This document shows positions 33,851 through 48,200 of a DNA stretch of 64,000 nucleotides, one piece after another. The position numbers and the translations under genes are program-made. Under the pieces are notes generated by a model that worked only from the letters and a program-made list of their open reading frames with translations, was not told where the DNA came from and searched no databases. Location: contig JACDOX010000016.1 in the NCBI GenBank assembly GCA_014549065.1, forward strand, positions 6,931,757-6,995,756. The letters are read 5' to 3'. Position 1 is the stretch's first letter, and every line of letters begins with the position of its first letter. The stretch comes from Cardinalis cardinalis. Taxonomy: Eukaryota; Chordata; Aves; Passeriformes; Cardinalidae.

Positions 33851-36800
33851 TGCCTGGCGCGGCACAAGGTCCCTGTGTGTCTGCGGAGAATTATCCAGAA
33901 GAGGAGCAGAGGGAGTTGAGCCACCTCTGCGCTTGTCAGAGACACGCTAAGAAGGCATCTGTAACGCGTTTGCATGTGGAAAGGTTTTGTCTGTTTTTTG
34001 ATGGGCTTCCAACTTTCATGTCCGTGTGTTAATACAGAAGTAATAGTTGAGGTGAAAGCTTTCCAGNTTCGTCTTCAAAGCAGTATGTTTTAGCATGGAC
34101 CTAATCTTGCTGAACGGGTAGATGTAGCCATTCCTTGCCAGTTTTGTGATGTTATTTCCTCCTGGACATACCCATTGCCTTGTATGTGCCTGCCAAAATA
34201 TGTAAAGTGACTCAGTTGCTCCCCTGTCTTTTAGAGAAATTGAGTGTTATGCTTTCCTAAGATAATGTACAGGAGTTTGAGACATCTGCTTGTGGCTTGG
34301 AATGAATTTATGGTACTACGCAGCCTCGTTTTAGAGGCAAAAGGGAAAACTGGCTGTGAGACAGACTTGAAATGAGTGTGCTGCAAATTGAAAATGTCCT
34401 TTTACAAACAGATAACTTGTCAGCCAAGGTCTTGGGCATCTAGTCATGTCTGGTTTGTGGAGCAGTNAGCTGTAATGTCCTGGTGGTGCAGAGGGTCGAA
34501 GGTGTGAGAGCTGGGGCTGGGTTTGGGGAGGAGCTGGGGTTACCACCCTGCCATTGTCCCAGAGAGCCCTTGNTCAAGCCCACACTCACTGCAGGGGTAG
34601 TCGGTGAAACCCTCTTCTCCCCAGATGGGCAGGGTGGCCTTGTCACCACCAAGCTGAGCCCCTTCTCCAGTCCTCTGCCAGTGGGGAGATGGAGGCACAG
34701 GAGCCTCTTGCCAGGCACTGTCCAACTCTNCAGCAGAGGTCAGAAACATTATTGAGGCTGCTGATAGTGATATGTATCTTCTAACTGCTGACTTCTCCTG
34801 GGAATGTATCCAAACTGCGTGGCATTTCTGCAGCCTTTTGTCAGGGGCATAAAGAAGTGTAATCGTAAGAGCTGTCAGAATTTGAGATTTCNGAAGCACT
34901 TGACTGTTGGTGAATGTTGAATGGCCGAGTGATGCAGTGCCTCTGGAGAGGGTGGATGATGGTCAGGACCTTTGGTGAGACACTTCTTGCTTTCCATGGN
35001 GCCTGATTAAAAACTATTTCCCTCCCACTTTTCTGGTGTTTTATATTCTTGATGATCTTATATCAGCTGAGCAAGGAAAAATAACAAAGTCTTTATCTAG
35101 ATTTTACATTCCTGNTTTACATTTATCTCATAGAGGATGTTTACACTGTCTGCTGGATAATTCTTTCATTACATAGGAGAATTACATACTTGTACAAGTG
35201 AGAAATAATTGGTACAAGTGTTGCTCTAATTTGCTGTTTAATCAGAACCAAATGCAGTGTGGGGAAGTGAATGCCATAACTCCAAGGTCATGAGAAGGGA
35301 TCTGATGTTGTTCTGGCTTAAAGACGATGTGAGAAACTGTGGTGTGGAAACCTGAGTTCAGGTTCTGCCTTGCTTTGCCATTTGACTTCTTGTGCAAGAG
35401 TTGTCTCGGGTTTGGGGGTTGAGCCCCCAGGTTTCAGCATTAAGGGCAGCAGAGGGGCAGGAGGTGGCTGCTGTGAGCCCTGGCAGCAGTGGTGCAGCTC
35501 TGTGAGCGTTGCTTTATTAATTTCAGTGCAGGATGGTGCTGCTGTGTTNATTGTGGCAGTTTGGAAATCTTTCTAAGGGAGTCTCCGAGGCCTCAGGGTT
35601 TGAAGTGATTCTTATTTGGGAAGAGGTGAGAAATTGTGTCAGAAGTACTACGTGTCAGTTGTCAGTGTCCTAAACAGAAACACTCAACTGATGAAGTATT
35701 GTTCTGCAGCCTCTGAGAGCAGTTTTGGGCTCTGTGGGCCTCATTTGGACACTGGGTCCCTTGGCTTCAGAGCTGTAACATTTTTTATTTTCTTTGCTGT
35801 GCTCTGCCTGTATATCACCAAGTGGAGGCTTTGCCTTTGCCATNGAATCCTTTCTCATCATTCCTTTAGACCTGGGCACAAACACAGTGCCGAGTATGCA
35901 GCATTGACATTTGCAGTGGGCAGCACCATTGCCTGTGCTCTGCTCTAGCTCCACAAAGAGGCAGTGGCCTCTCAGGGCTCTGGGGACAGGAGGTGACAGT
36001 GCTGTACNTGCTTGTCCTGCTAAGCAGATCAGGGCACAGATGTGCATTCAGCAAGATTTTCCTCTAATCTTATTTCCATCCCAGGGACCCTGGAGTGATT
36101 CAAACACCTGAAGACTAAAACTTTTATGTAAACTGATGNTTAATGGATGGTGCTTTCAGGCTTGGGACCATTCATTATAACATCTTTGTATTTTCCATAC
36201 GATTTGGATAGTTTGCTGTAAGAATTAGAGTAGGTGGTGGTGGGTTCTGTGGCATGGAGAAGCCCTTACAAAAGGCTGTATAAATCCTTCTAAGAAAGGG
36301 AAAAGTAAAATAGCTTCTCCAAGTGGCTGCTCCTTACTCTCCTTTCTTTCACTCTGCAATAGCCCTTCCTGATAATACAGCAGGAGAAAGTGTTGCTCTT
36401 TTTGTTTTTTTAATCTTGTTTGTGACAAACACGCTTTACTTCCTCCCAAGCAACAAGNGCCCCTTCTGTCTAGGCAGGGGGCACTCTGTGTATGTGGGGA
36501 AAAAAAGGCATCTGGTATCTTGGTGTGGTGCCAGTGTTCACACTGGCTTTCCAGAGATTCCATCTTTGTCTTCGTTCCAAGAAGATGTAACCTTAAAATA
36601 GAGAGCACAAAGGACTCAGCCATCCAGCACTCACTGNTGCTCCTGGAAAAAGCCTTCATGCATGCAGTAGTTAAACATTGCTCTTACCTTGTTGGTACCT
36701 CTTTATATGTTTTAAATTTGATNTGGTTTGGAAGATAAATGATGGAAGACAGTCTTGAACACCTTATCAGCAAAAAGCTTATAAGCTTAACATATTCTCC

Positions 36801-39275
36801 TTCGGTGTTGAACAAGGGGATCCAAACCTACATTTAATACACACCCAGGATGACTAATCAGTGTGTTCATATGTTGTTTATGGTGGTGCTGTGTATATAT
36901 AGCAGTGCTCCTGTACAGAGACACCACTTGGTGCTCGAAGACTGGTGACTTGCACTGTTTCTTGGTGGATCACACAGAAAATGTTCCTTTTCTCTCCACT
37001 GGTTTGGTAATTACTGTCAACTTTCTGATGAGTGTCAAAGCCAGGCTGATCTTAAAATGTTATTTCTTTTTTTTTTTTTTCCCCACTGTCTCCAGTCTCT
37101 TGATGCCTTGGCTAAGGAGGCTGTAGATTTTTAGGCAGAGTAGCACAATCTACCTTACGGCTGTGTGCTTAACATGGAGGCTTAGCTGCTGTGACTGGAA
37201 ATCCCATTTTGCAGTANTTGTTTCCTGGCCTGTACCAGATGTGAAGTGTGGTTTAGCTGCATTATAAAACCACAGGTGACTAGAAAAAGAACCTGCAGGA
37301 AATGACTTGCATGCTGAATTCTGTGTGATGGCAAATGCCTCCTCTTAGCTGAGAGCAGCTTAACTTCCACCATTTGTTTTGTTCCATCTGGATCACACTT
37401 ATATTTAGGGATGAGGGGATGATTTGCTCTTAATGAGAGCCCACACTCCTGCCCACGCTTCCTGGGGAGAGTAGTGTTCAAGCAGTCTTCCAATGGTGTG
37501 GTTTTAGGGCTGAGTATTAAAAATACACTTGATATTTCTCCTTCCCCAGGATCTGTCTTGGATCGTTTTCTCTTGCACCTTTGTGGGCTCTGTCCCCCCT
37601 CTGTTCTTCACCAGGACCTGGGGCTGTCACTGCAGATCCAACACTGCCATGTTTTGGTGGATGCAGTTTAGGAGAGTTTGAGTGTGTTGTCACAAAATCT
37701 GTGTGTCTGACACTCTCACTTTCTTCTGCTTTAGCTGGTTCTGCATTACTGGGTCTCACAGCTGCATTGTCAGTAGGCAAAACCAGAATCTGCTGGGCAG
37801 CCTGAGTGCCTTCCTCATGAACATGTCATTAGGAGGGAAGGTGCTTAGGAATTAATGAAGTGCCATATTTGGTGAACATCTTGTCAAGAAGAGTCAGACT
37901 AATACACAAAATATGGCTAAGGGGAAACATATTTACACATCACAGGCTGGTAAATGTGGTTAATTATTGAAGTCTATTTGGAGCCTCATATCTGAAAAAA
38001 CCAATCCAAACCTACAACAGCAAAACAGTAGCAAGACAAGAAAACATACTGACAGGCTGCTGTAGTAAATGTACTCCTTGGGGATGTTTTTCCCAGCCTA
38101 AAATACCAGTGCCATTAGCACAAGAGGGAAAACCAGTATTCCTGTCCCTATAAACAGGCTTTCAAGATATGTGAAAGAATGATTGTGAATGAATAAATTC
38201 AAAATCACACCCTATAAACTACTGCCTTNTGGCTGTAGTATTTTTTACAAACTGATGGAAAGCTAGAGGGGAACTTTCTGATTTTTACACTAAAATGTAT
38301 TTTTAAGAAAAGCCTTTGCTTCAGAGAGGGAAATACCTTTTTGGGGCTGCAGGAGGACAGCTCTCCAGTGCACACAAATACAGGGGTGCAGCACTGGCTC
38401 CTCATTTTGCCTGGTGCNATTTCTGAGGCTGAGCCTGTGTGTGTTGTGTTTTACTGTTGGCTGGGCAGGGTTGGCNCCCAGGCTGCCTTGGCACAGACTG
38501 GCCAGGTGAACGTTTCTGACCCCCTCCNAAAGCCTGTGGCTGTTCCGGGCATGGAGCACCACATGTTCTGCTGGGCTGGGGAGACCAGGTTGGTGGTGTT
38601 GAGCACAGGAGAGAGCAGGGTGCAGGGNCAGCTCCTCAGGGAGTCCTTTGGGTGGCTGGGCAGGAGCAGCCCTTGCCCCCAGCAGGAGGTTTGAGTACCT
38701 CCACTCCCAAAGCCTCTTTGCAGGCTCCTTCAGGCCTGTGGAGTTATGAGCAGCTAGTTCTGGACACTCTTTCTCTGCTTTGTTTTCCTGTAGGTACAGT
38801 TTTCCTTACTGTTTCTAGCTAATTTCTATAACTGCAGCTGTGAATGGCAATTACATGTGAGTTCCAATTTACATAAAGTGAATGGTAATAGCTTTGTCGG
38901 AGGTGTCATTAATACATTGCTTTGCACAGAGGATTCTTTTTGTTTTCACTATAAGGTGAGACTTGAGTTTCTGCNTATTTTTTGAAGAAACAAGTGTTTT
39001 TCACCTCTTCATTTCAGCAGCTGTGTTTGTGTATATGTTTTGCACATTTTAGTTTTATTCTGTCAGGGCTACCTTCAAACGTTTGACAAATGAAATATTC
39101 TATTTGTGCCTCCTGGAATTGTTTTAGAGAGGAGTGAAGCATGCTGACATGATTGATAGATGTGTGCAAATCCCTGCTTGGACNGTGCAATTGATTCCAC
39201 TTGGGAGGTCTCTAGGGTTTATACAGAGAAGTNTGTTTTGCTTGAAGGTGACACAAGTATTTCATTGTCTTTCAG
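33851..39275 (+). other. SEPT6: SEPT6 intron 1 (most of it)
   Basis: This non-coding stretch lies between the CpG island and the first readable SEPT6 exon. No nested gene or well-defined mobile element was recognised. Many isolated N bases occur. Confidence 0.55.
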
Positions 39276-42200
39276 GGTGAAGGCTGTCGCACTGTCCCGC
39301 TCTCTGGACACGTGGGATTTGATAGTTTGCCTGACCAGCTGGTTAATAAGTCAGTTAATCATGGGTTTTGTTTCAATATCCTGTGTGTGGGTGAGTATTT
39401 CCATTTTGGGAAGTTCTCTTGCTGAAAAGTTTTCTGCAGCTGGATGTAGCTNGTAGCCTACAGCACTAACAAGGTAGCTTTGATTTAAATTTCCCCAACT
39501 GTTCTATTTTCAGTAACAAGATTTTCTGGTGCTCTGGGAAATCCCTACTGGGGTTCTGCAGAATGGCTTTTTACCAAGCAGTGAAATAAAATGCCTAAAA
39601 TCACAGGCTGTTATTATGATCTTTCTTTTCCTTATATGTTTGAATTTCACATTTTTAAAAGAAAATAGGTACTCATGCTGGAGTACTTTGTTATGAGGTC
39701 TTGTTTGGTTTAGTATTGAATTATTATTATAGTTGTTTTAACAAAATACTAATCATGCTTCTCGTAAATCACTAAAAGCTATTTTTTTCTCCTCCCTTCT
39801 GTGCATATTTGAATTAAGATAGTGTCTGGCCAAGCCTTAACTCTTCTGACAATTATCCAAGCTGCCATGTGGTGTGGATCACAGCTGGGGCCTGGCACTG
39901 TAGCAGGACTTGGTGTCTGTCCCTGCAGGCCATCTCACAGGGTTAGGATCCCAAATAATCCCTTCTCTTAGGTAACAGAAGTAAAACCCTGTATGGCTTT
40001 GGTACCATAGTTTAGGAAGGTTGATTAGGAAGTTAAAAAGGGTTAAGTCTGAAACGAGAATAGTGGAGCAAGGAGAGGAGAGCTGAGCCCTGTTAAATGG
40101 AGCTGAGAAGACAGTTTTCCTTACAACCACATCTTACATTCCCCTGAGATGATAAACTTTGCTGACAAGTGGAGGTCACTGTCAGGCTGAGTCTCTGGGT
40201 GATTTCCACAGTACATGAATGTGATATGACCTAAGGAAACTCCTGTCCCCAGGACTGAAGTCTAAAAGTGTTTCCTTTTCCACTTACTGGGCTGCAGTGG
40301 TTTTTTTTACAAGTTCTAGNTGTAGCAGTGGGTTACATCTTCACTTTGATGTGTGGAGAGGAGCTGAATGCCTGTGCTGTCTTCTTTGCAGGGCAGAAAT
40401 TGAATGCATTAATCACTTGTTGAGGTGAATAACAAGGACTCACCAAGATAAATGTATGTTAGTTACTAATGTCAGTTTGTTTATGAATAGTAATAACACA
40501 ATCTTGAAATAAAGAAACTTTATATAGAAAAATAAAATAAACTTCATTAGAAAAANATTTGCAAATCTTTACCCCCCACACTTAAACATCCTGGAGAAAA
40601 AAACCCAAAAATTCCCAGTGTTCATCTGTCATTTATTCTGTTGGATTTCACTTGTACAGCAGAGTNTGTGATGAAAAAGTGAAAGAATAAGGAAGCAAAT
40701 GAAGATTAGATGAGAATCACACAGGCAGCCCACTAAGCATGACAGAAAAGGACTTCATTGCCCCCCAGTTTTCAGCTGTGTGTGGCATCTGTTGGAGGAA
40801 AAATCCAGTGATAATTCTACTCTGTGTCATACTGGATCTGAGCCACCAATTCCTGCAGCTCTTGCTGGAGAAGCCAAGGAAAGCTTCAGAAATGACTCTC
40901 AGCAGCATGTCCAGAGTGGAGCAGTTTTTAGCTCTTCTCATGCTGAAAGCTGTCTCCCCTGTGAGCCTAGAGCCAAAGCTAGAATGAATGAAAAAACCTC
41001 TCATTAGATGTTAGGGGTTGCAGGTGGTTTCTCTGATCTTTCATTTCTCAGCACAACCTTTTTCTTCCTAAACTTTACATGATAAATTTTCAGTTGTCTC
41101 TCAGTTCCATGCAAAGGCTGGAGAAGTGTTTAATGGCTGAGATTTTCTGTGCTGGCTGTATTTCTCAGTGAGATAAGGGAAAAAGAGAAGGAACAGGCTG
41201 CTGGTTTTTGATGTAAACTTTCTCAGTTTTTGCCAGGGTGCATTGTAGTTGCATTAAACTAGTATCCCAATTTAAGCAGGAGTTTGCCCCTTCCTCTTTC
41301 CCAGGATTTGCAGGGAATTTGTTCTCAGTGGCCTATTCAGTGCAATGAGAAATGCTGTTTTGTGGCAGAAATAGTTCTCTGTCCCCCAGGACTGTACCAA
41401 GACTGTTTGAGGTCTGTCCCTCCAAAGGAGTGAGCCTGTGATGTGCAGGGCTCTCACCCTGGGGGAGGGAGGGAGGGATGTGCACAGGATTCCTGGTGTT
41501 CTCCAGCAGGCAGCTCTGGGGTGATGAGCTGTACAGCCTGGAAATTGCCCAGTGCTTGTTTCTGTGGTCACTGGTGCAACCAGCGAGGAGAGAACAGTTT
41601 CTCTGATCAAAAATCCATCTGTCTCCTCAGCCTGCTCCTGCCCAGTGCCCTGGGGTGGGTGCCAGGAGCTGGGTGCTCCCCTGAGCTGCTGTTTCAGTGT
41701 ATTTTGTGGGCCCTTGCTGCCCTCCTTGCCCCTGCAGCCCAGCCCAGCCCAGCCCAGGGAATTGTGTGGTGTCTCTGCGTGCCTGTCAGATGGAACAAAC
41801 TATTTTCTCCTCTCTCCTTGAGAGATGGCCTTATCAGTCTGAGTTGCCTCAGGGCTCGTCTGAACAAACCTGCTACATTGGATTAGCTCCCATTTCTACA
41901 CATGAAAAGGCTGTGCATGCATATACATTTTCTTTAAAATTGAATTATTTGATATCTGGAGCCATGGTTGTTAATATTGTGAGGGGCAGGTGCCCTTTCT
42001 CATGAAAGGAAGCTCTTGTGAAAGCTGCTCCTGCCTTTGAACGGGGAAATACTCCAAGGACTCCTCTGTCCTCCCACAGAGTCAATTGATGATGATGTGA
42101 TTGGGGCCTCTTAAATCCTGAGTGTTGTGGGAAAGGGAGGCAGTGAGCAGTTGCTTGTTTCACTTAGCACATGCTAGGGAAAAGCAAATTAAATTTCCAG

Positions 42201-45200
42201 GCACAAAAGGAGGAGGTACAGCTTTTATGGTGTATAATTCAGCTCACTGCTGCAGCTGCTTAGGATGCTAAAAGTTCTGTGAGAAGAAACCNTAACAGTT
42301 CATTCAGCAGGAAGATGCCTGTCTTGGTTTGGGGAGTTAGGAGCTTGTCCCAGCTGTAGGTTTGCAAGTGGTGCCACCGCTGTTCCATCACTGTGGGATT
42401 TGCTGAGGCTTCCCCAGGGCAGTGAAGGTACCACGTGCACGTGCAGTTGGAGCAGGGAACATGTCTCAGGAGAGCAAGAGAACATGTGGGGAGCCCAGCA
42501 CAGCNAGGCTGTTGGGCATTAAGAGTGAATGGTGCTTTCTGAGCACTGATGGAGGGCTGCTGCCTGTCCAGAACCTGCAGTGGTGGCTCTGGCCATTTTT
42601 TTTTAAAGTCCTTGAAAATTGTCAGATTTAACAGCAAAACTCCATCCCATGATGAAAGGTACAACACTCAAGCTTTTCCATTGCTGTCACATCTTCCTGG
42701 TGCAGAACTCCAGCAGTAAAGGTCACTCTCTCTGCCCTGTCCTCCCCACAGAGCTTTGGCAGCCCTGTTTTGGGACAGCAGACCCTGTCGAGTTGCATAA
42801 TCCCTACGTACNGTTTTGGAGATAAATCACATGTGTCCATAAGCCTGACATCAGGAAATAATCTCCCTGCCAGGGATGCCTCTCATCAGTTTGTGTACAC
42901 TGCTGCTTTTTTTCAAAGTAATTCTGCCTCTTTTAATCCCTGTTCATCATTTCTGGTTTTTGGGGAAGATTCCAGTGCCATTGGCTACAACAAGCACAGA
43001 CCACTTGTCCTTTTTGTCAGACCATCTGTTCCATCTGGACTCGTCCTTACAAGAGGCAGTTGGCACCATTCACATCTTTCAGCCAGCAAAAAGTTGCCTC
43101 TGTGTGATGCAGAAACTCCCAGAAGATTCAGATATTCTTCCTTCTGTCAATTTGGTCTTCCAANCAGCAATGCTCCCTATCTCTGCTCATATTTAACACA
43201 GCAGAACCCTGTATTAGTGTCTTTAGTCTTTTACTATTTCATGTCACTCTGTCAGTGCTAACATTCTTTCAGCTGAGACAGTCTTTCCTCTCTACTCTGC
43301 CTTCCCTGGCAGGCTTTAATTCTGTGTCAGCTCAGTGGGGTTACACAGTACAGGGACAGGGGTATATGCTGGCTCAGTGTGAATTTGGGAGTGCAGGCTT
43401 CACATGAGATGCCATGTTAGTGCCTGGATGTTTTAATCTTGAAGGTGTTTGGATGGGCATCTCCCACCTGTGGAAAAATGCCACAGTTCTGATCTTCCCC
43501 TCCCAANAGGAAAATCTCAGTGGTTGAGTTCAAAGTTGCCTTTGCTGGCCCTGTGTAGCTGGCATGAGGTGGGGTGTAAAAACATGTTCTGCATCTCTTA
43601 AACACTTCTCCCAGCCCCCCTGACAGTTAAAGTCACTCCTGCTGGAAAAAACACTTGAGATGGATTTAAGTAGGCAATGATTAACAGGTTCAGGATGTGC
43701 TTAAACAATAGACTTGGCCTCATATGAACATCTTTCACCCAAAAGGAGACAGGCAGAAATGAGAGGTGCCTTACAGGGTGCTGTCTGCCCAGAAGCCAGT
43801 GTGGTTTACAGATGACCTTGTGTATCCCCTGCAGAGAGCAGCTCCCTGCGCTGTCACTGCTGCTGCTCCCCTGTCACCCTGTCCTGTGGCCTGGGAGCTG
43901 CTCCAGGGCCTGCCAGGCTGTGGGGCAGTGCCCCAGGAGGAGCCTTTGCAGGACTGTGTGGGACTGATGCTCCTGCACTGCAGGGCTGAGGGGCTCCCCT
44001 ATCCTGAGATGTCCCATCAGGGTTCCTGGCATTCACAGGNAAGCAGCCAGCTCACTGCTCTGTCCCACCCATCCCTTGGCAGGGGCTTTGGAAATGCTGC
44101 AGCCTTCTCAGGCTGTTTAGATTTTTGTCTGTTTTTACTCTGCTGTTTTCCTGGAATCCCTGAGAACGGCCTGGGAGGTCATACAGGCTGTTGCTGTTAA
44201 CTCTCAAAATCCCTGTCCAAACCATGGCAGTGCTCTGGCCTGATTTGTGCACCTGCTCTGTTTTGGAGGCCAATGGTCCCTGACAAGTCCAGGCAATGAG
44301 ATTCCAGGTCAGTGAAGGCCTTGTTGGAGCAGCTTATTCTTCCAGAGACAGAAGTAGCCTTGTGCTTTGCTGGGTCCCCCTCCCTTGCTCTGGCCAGTGC
44401 TGTTGAAGGTACAGCTGATGCATTGAGGTGGCACAAGGGACTGCAGCCACACCAGCTCCTGCTGCTGACTCCTTCTTCTCCCCTTTGGATTGAAAACCAG
44501 ATGGGTGCAAAGAGCACCTGCCCTGGTGACTGTTCTGGCTGTAGTTGGAGTTGGTTGGTGATGGAGCACAAGCTCTCAGCTGGCTCCCAGGCTGTTCTGC
44601 AGCTCAAGGTGTACATTGACTTTGAAATATTAATGGATCTTGCTGCCATCTGGAAAGGTACTGGATATGTCATCCTGGCAATCAGGGACTGCTCAGTTCC
44701 CAGAGCAGGGGACCTGGGGCTTGGAACTAGACAATCTTCCTTCCAACCCAAACCATTCTATGATTTTATAATTCTGTGTTTGCCTTGCTCTGCCATGTAC
44801 TTCAGCCCTGAGTGAGGAAAATCCCTTCTGAGGCCAGAAGAGGAATTTGTCTGCTTGGAGGAGTGAGGCTTGCAGATTTGGACATTTGGACAGGGGAGGA
44901 TGGGGAGGAGTTTCCCCTTCTTGAATTGGGCATTTCATGCAAGTTTGGATCTGCTACAGAGCTCTAAACCTACAAAAATAAGAAGCTCTTTTATTCTGAG
45001 CAAAGTGGGAAAATGGTGAAGTTGTTTTGGTTGGGAGCTGAGGGCTGGGGGAAGGAGGGGAATGCTCTTGCAGCCAGACACAGTCTGCCTGTGGTCCCAC
45101 AGCAGGCTGGAGGAGCAGCCTTCACAGAGGGTGGGGTTCAGCTGCTCCTGAANTTTCTCCAAATGCCATCTGGGCAGCTCAGAAATGACTGTTTCCCCAA

Positions 45201-48200
45201 AACACAGCAGCCCTCACAAGGCAGCAGACCAGACTGTGTAGGAAGTCAGGTCCTGTGAGCTCAGAGCTGGCTCTGTTGTCAGAGCCTGGTAAGGGAGGCT
45301 GCCCTGTGGAATGTGTGCAGAGGGGGATTTGTTTCATTCTTCCTGGGATGTATCTAAAACAAATTCAAGACTTGTCTCTGGGATTTGTCTCTNTCTTCCA
45401 GACAAGGGAATAGCTGCCCGTTGATAAATAAATCCAAATAGCAGTGCAGTACTGATAGAATACCAGCAGAATACTGACAGTACNAGCAGAACTTTTGGAA
45501 GAAGATTTTGCAATACTTTACAGCTTGTGTAGCCCCTAACGTAAAAAACCAGATATTACAGAAAATGCCCCCTCCCAGTGTAGGGGGCTGATTGTCCAAC
45601 TTGTTGTGAGAAAACAACTGCAGAACTTGGGTTTCTGCATGGAGGGAAGCTATTTCTGTGCTGCTTATTAGAGACGTTGATCTGGAGCAGCTTTTTTTGG
45701 AAATGGCANTGAGCCCCATTTCCTCTCCTGTTTTTTAATGAAAACAGCATCTTCTGTAGTGTAGCTGTGGGTTTAAGCAGGATCTGAACGATGCTTTCCC
45801 CTTCGCCTTTTCACCTCTTGCTTTTCATCTCTATTTTCTAATGACATTAATGGCCATTAGACTGTGAGATGTAATTTGCCCAGAATACAGAGCTCCCATT
45901 GTTCATGGCTTTCTGTTTACCAGACGCTCCCTTGGGAGCATGAGATCTGCTTTCATCTGCTACAATTTCACCCCTGTTAATGTTTGGAAGCTCAAAGACC
46001 AACCCATATTAATATTCAACAGAACATTTCAACTCTCTTTTTCTCCAATAGGGGAAACTGGCCTTGGTAAGTCCACCCTCATGGACACCCTNTTCAACAC
46101 CAAGTTTGAAGGTGACCCAGCATCTCACTCACAGCCTGGGGTCCAGCTGAAATCCAGTACCTATGACCTGCAGGAGAGCAATGTCAACCTCAAGCTGACT
46201 ATTGTGAGCACAGTGGGCTTTGGGGATCAGATCAACAAAGAGGACAGGTGAGTGTGGGGGACAGAGGCTTTATTGTGACCTGGCTTTTCATTCTCTCTGT
46301 GCCCTNGTTGGGCCTGACTGCGCTGCAGTTTTTCTGCTTGCTTCTTTGGAGCTGTCCTTGTCACCTCTTTGGGATGTGACATGTAGAAGAGAGGACAAAG
46401 GCTCTGGAGTGTCAGCGCTGCTTCAGCTATAAAGCAGCTTTTCTCATGCTGTCAGAGCAATTTCTGCCCTGCTGGCAAGCTTCTGCCCAAATTCATCTGG
46501 TGGGGAGACTGAAATGCTCCAGGGCATCTGGGCTTGTTTTGGTTTGNGCTGACCTCAAGCTGCTGACCAAACCACTAGTGTGGTTTAGTGTCTGCTTGGC
46601 TTAATATCCACTTTTGGCAGGGCTCTTCCATGGGAAGAGCCAAAGGAAGCACAATAAATGAGCAGTGAGATACCCTGGGGGAGTGTCTCTGGCAGCTCAG
46701 ATCCCAGAGTGGCTGGAGTGTGTTGGTTAAGGGATGTGCAGTTACACCAGGCAGTCTCCAAGGTGCTCTGCAGAGACATTGCTGATGGGATTGCTTTCTT
46801 GTGGGTCTGCTAGATTTTTTTTTAAGTTTGTTTGAAATGCACTGATGTCCTTTACATTATGGCTCTGGCAGGCTCTGTATTTCAGAAGGCCTTGCANGGG
46901 AGTTGCAGGAATTTCCTGCCTCAGAGCACTGGGCAAAGGTGGTACTGAATGAATCTGTGTCTCCACCAGCAGCGCTTGGGGCTGTGAGAGCAGCAAGCCA
47001 TTCACTCCCTGAGTGCTGCAAATGAGTCTCCATTAGCCTTGCTTCAGAAAGCCTCTCACCCTCACATTTCAGAATATGAGAGTCTGCTTTTCCTGGAGAG
47101 GAGGGTGCATCTGCTGTCCTCTGCTAAATCCCAATGCTGTGTTTTGACAGACAGGCTGCTAGAGTCTGATGTAGGACCATGTCTCCTTGTCAGCAGTGCA
47201 ACCTTAAAAGTTCTTACAAGTGGGGAGCAGGGGAGGTAGAGAGAATTGTCAGAAAGTGGAAAATGGAAAGTGAAATCTATCAACAGCTTGTTTCTTAAAA
47301 AAGCCAGGGGCATTGTCCTGTTTGTTTCTCTCTGACTGAGATGCGGCTGTGAGATGTATAGTTTTTTTTTCCTTTCACCAAAGCTACAAGCCCATCGTTG
47401 AGTTCATTGATGCTCAGTTTGAAGCCTACTTGCAAGAAGAGCTGAAGATCAAAAGGGTTTTGCACAACTACCACGACACCCGGATCCACGCCTGCCTGTA
47501 CTTCATCGCTCCCACCGGCCATTCCCTGAAATCCCTGGACTTGGTAACCATGAAGAAGCTCGACAGCAAGGTTGGCACAAGGAGCTCTTACTGGGCANAT
47601 TTACTGTTCGCATAGTGGAAAGGCTGTTGCTTTTCCAGAGATCTTCCCATTTGGAATAGCCCTTCTGGTGGAAATGGCTGAGTTGGCAGATAATTCTGTA
47701 GATTTATTGAGCACTTAGAAGTTTTTGAAGGTTATATTGTAGACTTAGAGAAACTCCCAGGAGCAAAGTTGATTACTTCATACTTCTGTTTTTTTCTAGG
47801 TGAACATCATACCCATCATTGCCAAATCTGATGCCATTTCCAAGAGTGAGCTGACCAAGTTTAAAATTAAAATCACAAGTGAGCTGGTCAGTAATGGGGT
47901 GCAGATCTACCAGTTCCCAACAGATGATGAATCAGTGGCAGAGATAAATGGGACAATGAATGTAAGTGCCTCAGTTCTTCCTTCTCTCCCAGAACAGCAC
48001 TGTCAGCATAGGGATTGGTGGCCCATATTGGGATGTTTCTTAAATCTACTTTCCCTTTCATTTTGTTTCTTAGAAACAGAGGATTTCACAAGAATCTCAT
48101 CCATATAATGTCATCCTAGGCTAGGAGAGCTTTGTGGTAGGCTGCCGCCTCTCTGNTGGGCTTTTCTAGTCTGAAAACAGACTTTTAATACCCTCCTTGT

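Noticed and set aside
41735..41760. CAGCC pentamer run in a SEPT6 intron
   Set aside because: Only about four units; too short to be remarkable.
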